DNA of 8,711 nt from positions 20,241 to 28,951 of the forward strand of contig JARGNC010000010.1 in the NCBI GenBank assembly GCA_029212425.1. Direction: 5' to 3'. This DNA comes from Phycisphaerales bacterium. Lineage in GTDB: Bacteria > Planctomycetota > Phycisphaerae > Phycisphaerales > UBA1924. This document shows positions 1-5,685 of this stretch, piece by piece. Position numbers and translations under genes: made by a program. The notes below the pieces were generated by a model. That model saw nothing but the letters and a program-made list of their open reading frames with translations, was not told where the DNA came from and did not search any database. The first letter of the stretch is position 1. Each line of letters opens with the position of its first letter.

Positions 1-122
1 TCTGCGTGGTCATGGTCAGAATGGTCCGCATGCGATTCACTCGCGTCAGAGCATCCAGTCAATGTCAGCGCACCAACAAGCAAACCCGTCAAAGAAAAAC
101 GCAGTGTGTTCAGCAAGCTCAT
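1..122 (-). CDS. Lipoprotein precursor, N-terminal part only (runs off the left edge)
   Basis: The first 40 codons of a minus-strand gene are visible, and the remainder lies left of position 1. The translation begins MSLLNTLRFSL and continues through a hydrophobic stretch to a lipobox, LTGC, with the cysteine at residue 24. This is a typical signal peptidase II signal, so the mature protein should be lipidated at that cysteine and anchored in a membrane facing the periplasm. Right after the cysteine comes a short polar, histidine- and aspartate-rich stretch (SDASESHADHSDHDHA), which could be a flexible linker or bind metal. The start at 122 is preferred because GGAG (plus-strand ctcc at 129-132) sits 6 nt upstream. 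An in-frame ATG at 134 has no such site and is directly preceded by a TGA stop. The gene lies 69 bp downstream of the 105-aa gene on the same strand, so the two may be co-transcribed. The function cannot be judged from what is visible. Confidence 0.75.
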   Translation of the reverse strand, partial: MSLLNTLRFSLTGLLVGALTLTGCSDASESHADHSDHDHA

Positions 123-191
123 CCAAAGCTCCATTCAGGTTGTGGGTTCAAATGATCAGAAGAATGATCGGAGAAGCGAAGCTCGAATCGA

Positions 192-509
192 TTACGACTT
201 CGAAATCTTCAGGTACTTCTCAACCGATCCAAGATCAGGGCTGATGTCATGTGTGTAGACCATGTTCCAAGTCTTGCCCTGCTCGCATACAGCAATCTTC
301 GCTGCTTTCTCGCGTGAGTACCACATGCGGCCACCACGGATGTACGAGTGCATGCGCTGACGACGCATACGCTGAGCGCGAGCGAGTGAACGCTTGATAT
401 CAGGATCACGACGCATCATGCGAACGATGGTGTCACACGCCGCTTTATTCGCAGGCACCTTGTCGATGGTCAGTGAGATGGTGTCGCCGGCGCTGAGTGT
501 ATCGATCAT
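192..509 (-). CDS. Small basic protein of unknown function (105 aa)
   Basis: This is a complete ORF that ends in TAA and has an AGGA ribosome site (plus-strand tcct at 517-520) 7 nt before the ATG. The protein has three visible parts. Residues about 1-18 are beta-like and hydrophobic (SAGDTISLTIDKVP). The centre (about 30-70) is strongly basic, with an Arg-rich helix-like run and the motif RGGRMW. The C-terminal part (about 75-105) again looks beta-rich and contains SPDLGSVEKYL. There is no signal peptide or membrane segment, so it is probably cytoplasmic; the basic core would suit nucleic-acid or ribosome binding, but that is a guess. The pattern GD.I....KVP, RGGR.W and PDL.SVEKYL resembles small proteins I associate with Planctomycetes. 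I recall this only as a general likeness and cannot name a family. It is divergent from the Memo gene and upstream of the lipoprotein gene on the same strand. Confidence 0.8.
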   Translation of the reverse strand: MIDTLSAGDTISLTIDKVPANKAACDTIVRMMRRDPDIKRSLARAQRMRRQRMHSYIRGGRMWYSREKAAKIAVCEQGKTWNMVYTHDISPDLGSVEKYLKISKS

Positions 510-708
510 AACTGATTCCTAAATCCGTTCCAAGAACTGCGTCGTCTCGGAGTGAGCGGCGCGGTCGGGTCTCTTCTGTGATTCCCGCCAAATCTGTGCG
601 GGACGAGAAGTTTAGCCCCGAATGTCAAGGAATCCAATTCATGCACCCCTAGAGTCTTACCGACCAGTATTTTATCCGTAAATGCCCCTCCCGTATGGAG
701 AGTTGAAT
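510..708. other. Divergent intergenic region between the 105-aa gene and amrB
   Basis: This 199-bp stretch must hold the promoters for both flanking genes. I find no convincing sigma70 pair in either direction. On the minus strand a perfect TTGACA (plus-strand tgtcaa, 623-628) is followed after only 8 nt by TAAACT (plus-strand 609-614), too close for a normal -35/-10 pair. A 5-bp inverted repeat, CCCGC at 584-588 and GCGGG at 598-602, would form a small hairpin in the leader of the minus-strand gene. The start of amrB is taken at 709, not at the in-frame ATG at 682, because GGAG at 697-700 precedes 709 at a suitable distance while 682 has no ribosome site. Confidence 0.4.
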
Positions 709-2070
709 ATGACCGACCAACCAGCCCAGCCGACCTTCAAACCAGACGCCGCACACCAGCAGTCACCCAAAATCCGTCGAGTCAGAGGGGTCCCCCTCCC
801 TGCCAAAGACGCCCAGGGGAACCAAGCCGTCATGCTCGGAGTGACCGACGCTCATCCAAGCTCACCCCAAATGGTCGTCACACACCCCGCTTTCCAGCAA
901 GTTATCGGACTCCTCGATGGTTCACGCTCCCTCGATGAAATCATCACCCAAGTCGGAAACGGCTTAGAGCGACCAATGCTCGAAAACCTCGTCGCACAAC
1001 TCGACGACGCTGGACTCCTCTACGGCCCAGTCTACGAAGCACTCCTCACCAAACTCCACAACGATTTCGATAACAGCGATCTCCTCCCTCCAGGATCCAC
1101 CGCTCAGTTCACCGATGCCCTCGTCATGCAAGAGCACGGCGAAAGCACCACTGAAGAGCAAAAAATCGCGGAAGGCCCCGCCAAACTCCGCGAAATCATG
1201 GACAAATGGATCGACGAAGCACTCAAGAATGTCGAATCCCCCGCATACGACACGCTTCCCAAAGCCATCGTTGCTCCCCACATCGACTACGCCCGTGGAT
1301 GGATGAACTATGCAAACATCTACGGCCGACTCCGCGTTGCGGACCGACCAGATCGCATTATCATCCTTGGTACCAACCACTTCGGTCAATCCACCGGCGT
1401 CTGCGGATGTAACAAGGGCTACGAATCACCGCTCGGCGTCTGCAACCTTGACACCGATGTCATGGAGAAGCTCAAAGCCGCTCTCGGCGCTGAAAACGCC
1501 GAAAAACTCTTCGCAAACCGCTACGACCACGAAAACGAGCACTCCATCGAGCTCCACATGCCATGGATTCAGCACATCTTCGGACAAGACGACGCCGGGA
1601 ACTACCCCAAGGTCTTCGGTGCGCTCATCCACGACCCATTGGTCAACTCCGGAGAGTCTTACGACGGCAATGGTCTCGACCTAGAGCCTTTCGTCGAAGC
1701 ACTCAACTCCGTTCTCGCGGATCTTCCTGGGAAAACGCTCATCGTCAGCAGCGCGGACCTCTCTCATGTCGGTCCAGCATTCGGCGACAACCAAGCCCTC
1801 GCAGGCGACGACGAAGCCGCCAAGGGGTTCCGCGAGCAGGTCGCGAAGCACGACCACGAGATGCTTACCTTATATAAAGACCAGAAAATCGAGGACATGA
1901 TCGGCTCCCTGAGCTGGCAGCAAAACTCAACCCGATGGTGCTCCGTCGGGAACATGAGTGCCGCGATGCGTCTTGCCAATCCAGAAAAGGTCGAACTCCT
2001 CAACTACGCCGCCGCGATGGACCCACAAGGCACAACCTTTGTGTCCACCGCCGCGATTGCCATGTTCTAG
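709..2070 (+). CDS. amrB: Memo-family protein (AmmeMemoRadiSam system protein B) with N-terminal PqqD/RRE-like domain
   Basis: This 453-aa protein has two parts. Residues about 188-453 are a Memo-like domain. Its candidate metal ligands are seen in APHIDYARG (H191), LGTNHFG (H224), the EHSIELHMPW motif (H278), SADLSHVG (H353) and RWCSVGN (C411), matching the order of conserved His and Cys positions in Memo proteins. The family resembles non-haem iron dioxygenases in fold; its bacterial role is unsettled, although it is often encoded with an AMMECR1 protein and a radical SAM enzyme. Neither partner is in this window. Residues about 55-106 (VIGLLDGSRSLDEI to LDDAGLL) look like the small winged helix of PqqD, the RiPP recognition element fold. 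Residues about 107-187 form a helical linker. Three extra cysteines (C232, C234, C245) follow H224. There is no signal peptide, so it should be cytoplasmic. The gene stands alone, 187 bp before pilM. Family assignment is firm; the N-terminal domain call is tentative. Confidence 0.9.
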   Translation: MTDQPAQPTFKPDAAHQQSPKIRRVRGVPLPAKDAQGNQAVMLGVTDAHPSSPQMVVTHPAFQQVIGLLDGSRSLDEIITQVGNGLERPMLENLVAQLDDAGLLYGPVYEALLTKLHNDFDNSDLLPPGSTAQFTDALVMQEHGESTTEEQKIAEGPAKLREIMDKWIDEALKNVESPAYDTLPKAIVAPHIDYARGWMNYANIYGRLRVADRPDRIIILGTNHFGQSTGVCGCNKGYESPLGVCNLDTDVMEKLKAALGAENAEKLFANRYDHENEHSIELHMPWIQHIFGQDDAGNYPKVFGALIHDPLVNSGESYDGNGLDLEPFVEALNSVLADLPGKTLIVSSADLSHVGPAFGDNQALAGDDEAAKGFREQVAKHDHEMLTLYKDQKIEDMIGSLSWQQNSTRWCSVGNMSAAMRLANPEKVELLNYAAAMDPQGTTFVSTAAIAMF

Positions 2071-2257
2071 TCTGTTCTCAGACGGCTCGATCAGAGTCGA
2101 GTCGCATTCTCGATTGTCACACGACTGTCACAACCACCCAGAAACCCGCATCTCGGGTCCCGTTATCTCGTATGGTGGGCAGAGACATCCAGAACGAATA
2201 CCATCATGTCCCACGCCAGCAATCCGATCGGCGTGCATCAATCAATACGGAGAAGTC
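2071..2257 (+). other. Intergenic region between amrB and pilM
   Basis: This stretch probably contains the pilM cluster promoter, but I cannot point to a good -10/-35 pair. Directly after the amrB stop there are two small perfect hairpins, GTCTG/CAGAC (2070-2083) and CTCGA/TCGAG (2086-2101), and further on ACCCG/CGGGT (2144-2158). None is followed by a T-run, so none is a standard terminator. The pilM start is well marked by GGAG at 2249-2252, 5 nt before the ATG at 2258. The reading frame stays open upstream to 1958, but that part overlaps amrB and has no ribosome site near an ATG. Confidence 0.4.
2115..2132 (+). repeat. Tandem TGTCACA direct repeat, possible operator
   Basis: TGTCACA occurs at 2115-2121 and again at 2126-2132. 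The copies are 11 bp apart start to start, about one helical turn, so both would face the same side of the DNA. They lie about 125 bp upstream of the pilM start, in the only intergenic space before the pilus cluster. This would suit a regulator binding site, but two 7-bp copies could also be chance. Confidence 0.3.
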
Positions 2258-4234
2258 ATGGCTTCATCAAATGTCTGCTGGGGAATCGAAATGGGCTACG
2301 GGGCAATCAAAGCCCTCAAAGTCGAAAACGACGGAGGCACCCTCAAAGTCGTCGACTTCGCCGTCATCAACCACCCCAGAGTGCTCTCAACACCTGAACT
2401 CGACCAGAACGACGCGATGCGCGTCGCGCTGGGAACCCTGGTCTCCAAGCACGACCTGACCAACGCCCGCGTCGCGATCTCGATCCCTGGACACGCGTCC
2501 TTCGCACGCTTCGCGACGCTCCCACCGGTTGAACCCAAGAAGGTTCCCGACATCGTCAAGTTCGAAGCCGTCCAGCAGATCCCCTTCCCGCTCGAGGAAG
2601 TTGAATGGGACTACCAAACCTTCGTGTCTCCAGATTCACCTGACATCGAGGTCGGGATCTTCGCCGTCACGCGTCAGAAAATCGCAGAACAGCTCGCGAT
2701 GCTCAACGATGTCGGTCTGACCCCAGAGCTCGCGACCCTCTCCCCAGTCGCAGCGTACAACTCGCTCGCTGTCGACCTCGGATTCACCGAAGAAACCCCA
2801 GGCACCATCATCCTCGACATCGGGACCGTCGCGACCGACATGATCATCGCCGAAGCGGGCCGAGTCTGGGTCCGCTCCTTCCCGATCGGTGGACACCAGT
2901 TCACCGAAGCACTCGTCAGCGCATTCAAGCTTTCGTACTCCAAAGCAGAGAAGCTCAAGCGCGAGTCCGATCAATCCAAGCACGCTCGCCATGTGTTCCA
3001 AGCGATGCGACCAGTCTTCTCCGACATCGTGGGTGAGATCCAACGATCCATCGGGTTCTACCAATCCGTCCATGCCGACGCGGACCTCAAGCGTCTGATT
3101 GGCCTCGGATCAACCTTCCGCCTCCCAGGTCTCCGCAAGTACCTCAAGCAACAACTCCAGCTCGATGTCTACCGCATGGAGCAGTTCAAAAAACTCAACA
3201 TGGAAGGCCCACGCGCCGGAGAGTTCCAAGCCGCGAGTGTCAACATGGCAACCGCGTATGGCTGTGTGAACCAAGTCTTCGATCGTGCTCCGCTCCGCGC
3301 CAACCTGATGCCTGTCGCTGTCCTCAAAGAAGCGATGTGGAAACGCAAAGTGCCTTACTTCGCAGTGGGAGCGGGACTCGCCGCTGCTGCCGCTGGCGCG
3401 ATGTTTATCCGCCCGCTCATCGACTCGACCGCGTTCCAAGGTGCCGAGCGTCCGCCGGTCATCCGCAATGTTATCAACGACGCGAACAGTCTCGCGACCG
3501 CAGCGCGTGATGCCCAGGTCACCACCGACGCATCCGGATCAATGCAAGCCGCAGGGATTGTCGATCTTGTCGACAACCGCGCCCTCTACGCTTCAATCCT
3601 GAGCGACACCTCAAACCTGATCTCGATGGTCGATGAATCCGCGCAAGCACTCATTGATTCTGATTCGCCGATCGGTCGTCAGCTTGGTGATGCAGATCCA
3701 TTCAAACTCATCTCGCTCGAAACAGAGTTCTTGGACTCACCCGCAGCGGAAAACAACAACCAGTTCGGTGGTGGTCGAGGCGGCTTCAACGACACCAACT
3801 CAAACCAACCCTCACAGTTCCAGCAAAGCATCGGGAACCTCCGCAGGGTCAAGGTCACCGCGCAGTTCGATGTCCCCCTCCCAACCTCAACACTCGGCGG
3901 ATTCCGCGACGACATCGTCATGCCAATCCTCGACAACAAGCTCCCGCCATTGCAGCCCAACTACGCGATCCAGTACGATCCCGCGTCTTTCTGGGTCGCT
4001 GATGAATCCGCAGGAGGCCGCACAAACACCACAAGAGGTGGGGGCGCCAAAGCCCCAGTCCGCGATCCAAGAACACAAACAACCTCGCGTGGCGGAGGCA
4101 CCGATTCATCGGACCTCAAAGGACTCGCACCGTTCAACTTCCCAGAACAAGAAACACCCGCACAAACAGCCCGCGTCACCATGACCTGGTACGCCGTGCT
4201 CGATCTCAACGCAGCATCCGAAGGAGATGAATAA
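2258..4234 (+). CDS. pilM: Type IV pilus assembly protein PilM fused to a PilN-like membrane/periplasmic region
   Basis: This 658-aa protein is almost twice the usual PilM length of about 350. Residues 1 to about 345 are an actin/FtsA-like PilM. They show the N-terminal strand and turn WGIEMGYGAIKALKVE, the segment KVPDIVKFEAVQQIPFPLEEV, a phosphate-loop motif LDIGT (D187), then FPIGG, and a nucleotide-pocket motif GLGSTFRLPGL (from about residue 282). PilM is a cytoplasmic ATP-binding protein of the pilus alignment complex and normally binds the short cytoplasmic tail of PilN, whose signature is INLLP. Here ANLMP (348-352) occurs in the same chain, followed by KRK and a membrane helix at about 365-384, so PilM and a PilN-like part appear fused. 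Residues 385-658 should be periplasmic; they include a glycine-rich stretch FGGGRGG (503-509) and a beta-rich C-terminus ending near MTWYAVLDL. The stop overlaps the next start (TAATG), implying translational coupling. The PilM part is certain; the PilN equivalence is inferred. Confidence 0.9.
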   Translation: MASSNVCWGIEMGYGAIKALKVENDGGTLKVVDFAVINHPRVLSTPELDQNDAMRVALGTLVSKHDLTNARVAISIPGHASFARFATLPPVEPKKVPDIVKFEAVQQIPFPLEEVEWDYQTFVSPDSPDIEVGIFAVTRQKIAEQLAMLNDVGLTPELATLSPVAAYNSLAVDLGFTEETPGTIILDIGTVATDMIIAEAGRVWVRSFPIGGHQFTEALVSAFKLSYSKAEKLKRESDQSKHARHVFQAMRPVFSDIVGEIQRSIGFYQSVHADADLKRLIGLGSTFRLPGLRKYLKQQLQLDVYRMEQFKKLNMEGPRAGEFQAASVNMATAYGCVNQVFDRAPLRANLMPVAVLKEAMWKRKVPYFAVGAGLAAAAAGAMFIRPLIDSTAFQGAERPPVIRNVINDANSLATAARDAQVTTDASGSMQAAGIVDLVDNRALYASILSDTSNLISMVDESAQALIDSDSPIGRQLGDADPFKLISLETEFLDSPAAENNNQFGGGRGGFNDTNSNQPSQFQQSIGNLRRVKVTAQFDVPLPTSTLGGFRDDIVMPILDNKLPPLQPNYAIQYDPASFWVADESAGGRTNTTRGGGAKAPVRDPRTQTTSRGGGTDSSDLKGLAPFNFPEQETPAQTARVTMTWYAVLDLNAASEGDE

Positions 4235-5613
4235 TGGCCGGCAACATCATCGCGTGGGTGAAAGCAAACCTGCTCATCGTCATCTCGTCAGTGCTCATCC
4301 TCATCCTGCTCCCAACCGGATGGTTCTTCTCCAACAGCTGGAACAAGTCCATCCAAGAAGCAGCGACCGAAGCGTACAACAAAGAAAAGCGATCACTCTC
4401 GTCAGCAAGCACGATCGAGTACTCGCTCCCTCCAGTACTCAACGGCGAGCAAGACCTTTCCGAGAGCCGAGCACCGAACTCCATCGTGACTTCTTTCTAT
4501 AAAGAAGCCAAGGAAGAGCGCCAGCGCCAAGTCTCCGAAGTGGTCAAGCGAGGCACCGGATTCAACAAAGCAGACCATGTCGTTCCAGTGGACAATCTGC
4601 TCCCAGATCCCGGATCACAAAGCAACCTCCGCAAGCAAGGCACACGCCTGAGCGAACTCGTCGCGGGAACCCCCGAAGCGCCGTCGCTCTACACCCGACT
4701 GCTCCGCAAGCTCAACGCGGGAGACGCACCAGACCCTGCGACGCTCGCTGCATCGCTCTCGCAGTTCAAGTCACAGCAGCAAGCCGCATACGCCGCGACA
4801 AGCTCGGACGGACGCGTGTCGCAAGAGCAATCCGACCTGCTCGATGCGGACCTCATCAAACGCCGTCTCAACGAGTACGCAACCCAAGCGGGTTCCATCG
4901 CGTTCTACTGCCCAAGATGGGCAATCCAAACCGCCGCGCCTGAAACGGGATACTCCTTCATTCCCAACGGGATTGAAGCCGCACGCCAGAACGGCATCGG
5001 ATACGACTCGATCACCGAGCCCCTCGTGTACACTTGGGTCTGGGATTACTGGATCATCTCCGATGTTCTCAAAGCGGTCGCAGCTGGGAACATCGACGCT
5101 TCGGGTGTCGCCCTCGCGGTCCCCGATGCACCCGTCAAGCATGTCGAGAGCATCCGAGTCCAAGAGTTCAAAGTCGCTGCGGACAATCAGCCAAATGAGT
5201 TCCAACAAGACGACTTCGGCGGTGGCCGAGGCGGACGAGGCGGGACCTTCCAAGCAACAACCTCCGAAGAAGAACCCTTCCTCTCCTACACAGGAAGAAC
5301 AAGCAGCAATGATTTCGATGTCCGCTATGTCGACATGACCATCGTCGCGTCATCCAAAGACCTCCCCGCGTTCTTCGACGCACTCGGGAAGACCAACTAC
5401 ATGACCGTCGTAGATATGGACCTCTCACCAGTCGATGTGACCGAAGCGCTCACCCGTGGGTATTACTACGGCGACGACCATGTCGTACGAGCACACCTGA
5501 AAATCGAAACCGTCTGGCTCCGCTCATGGACCGCAGAGTTCATGCCCCAAGCAGTGCGCCAAGCGCTCGGCGTTTCACTCGGTTCCGGAAACCCAGATGA
5601 TGTCGACGGCTAA
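4234..5613 (+). CDS. PilO-like bitopic inner-membrane protein of the pilus alignment complex (459 aa)
   Basis: The start shares one base with the pilM stop, and AAGGAG (4221-4226) lies 7 nt upstream, so expression is coupled to pilM. A short cytoplasmic end (MAGNIIAWVK) leads into one membrane helix at about residues 12-32; the remaining roughly 425 residues should be periplasmic. The part after the helix is charged and probably helical. A segment rich in aromatics follows (YTWVWDYWIISDVLKAV, from 266), then a glycine-rich linker FGGGRGGRGG (328-337). The last domain (about 360-445) has a strand-helix-strand pattern, DVRYVDMTIVASSKDLPAFF onward, ending in HLKIETVWL. That suits the ferredoxin-like fold of PilO, PilN and GspM. 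At 459 aa it is more than twice normal PilO size. Position after pilM and topology support the call, but sequence identity to PilO is not obvious to me. A precedent for an enlarged PilO-like protein beside pilM is the Akkermansia Amuc_1100 cluster. Confidence 0.7.
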   Translation: MAGNIIAWVKANLLIVISSVLILILLPTGWFFSNSWNKSIQEAATEAYNKEKRSLSSASTIEYSLPPVLNGEQDLSESRAPNSIVTSFYKEAKEERQRQVSEVVKRGTGFNKADHVVPVDNLLPDPGSQSNLRKQGTRLSELVAGTPEAPSLYTRLLRKLNAGDAPDPATLAASLSQFKSQQQAAYAATSSDGRVSQEQSDLLDADLIKRRLNEYATQAGSIAFYCPRWAIQTAAPETGYSFIPNGIEAARQNGIGYDSITEPLVYTWVWDYWIISDVLKAVAAGNIDASGVALAVPDAPVKHVESIRVQEFKVAADNQPNEFQQDDFGGGRGGRGGTFQATTSEEEPFLSYTGRTSSNDFDVRYVDMTIVASSKDLPAFFDALGKTNYMTVVDMDLSPVDVTEALTRGYYYGDDHVVRAHLKIETVWLRSWTAEFMPQAVRQALGVSLGSGNPDDVDG

Positions 5614-5685
5614 CCCAGCCGGTTCCATTCACCCCATCGGACCCCGATACACCATTCACCACATATACGCAATCGAGAACGAACT
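5614..5685 (+). other. Short spacer within the pilus cluster, with a CCATTCACC direct repeat
   Basis: This 72-bp gap separates the PilO-like gene from the third gene. It contains CCATTCACC twice (5625-5633 and 5652-5660) and, between them, a small inverted repeat ATCGG/CCGAT. There is no T-run and no clear promoter. The ribosome site for the next gene is weak, only GAG at 5675-5677 before the ATG at 5686. Read-through from upstream is likely. Confidence 0.35.

Noticed and set aside
62..244. 60-aa plus-strand ORF
   Set aside because: It is antisense to the lipoprotein signal peptide and to the end of the 105-aa gene, with no ribosome site.
682..708. Nine-codon longer start for amrB
   Set aside because: The ATG at 682 has no ribosome site, whereas the ATG at 709 has GGAG at 697-700.
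964..1389. 141-aa minus-strand ORF inside amrB
   Set aside because: It is antisense to a clear Memo gene with intact motifs. It has no ribosome site and its composition is that of a reverse-strand shadow.
2144..2158. ACCCG/CGGGT hairpin as an amrB terminator
   Set aside because: The stem is only 5 bp and there is no T-run after it.
1958..2257. Upstream extension of the pilM frame by 100 codons
   Set aside because: It overlaps amrB, its translation is low-complexity and unlike PilM, and the start at 2258 has a good GGAG while PilM homology begins right after it.
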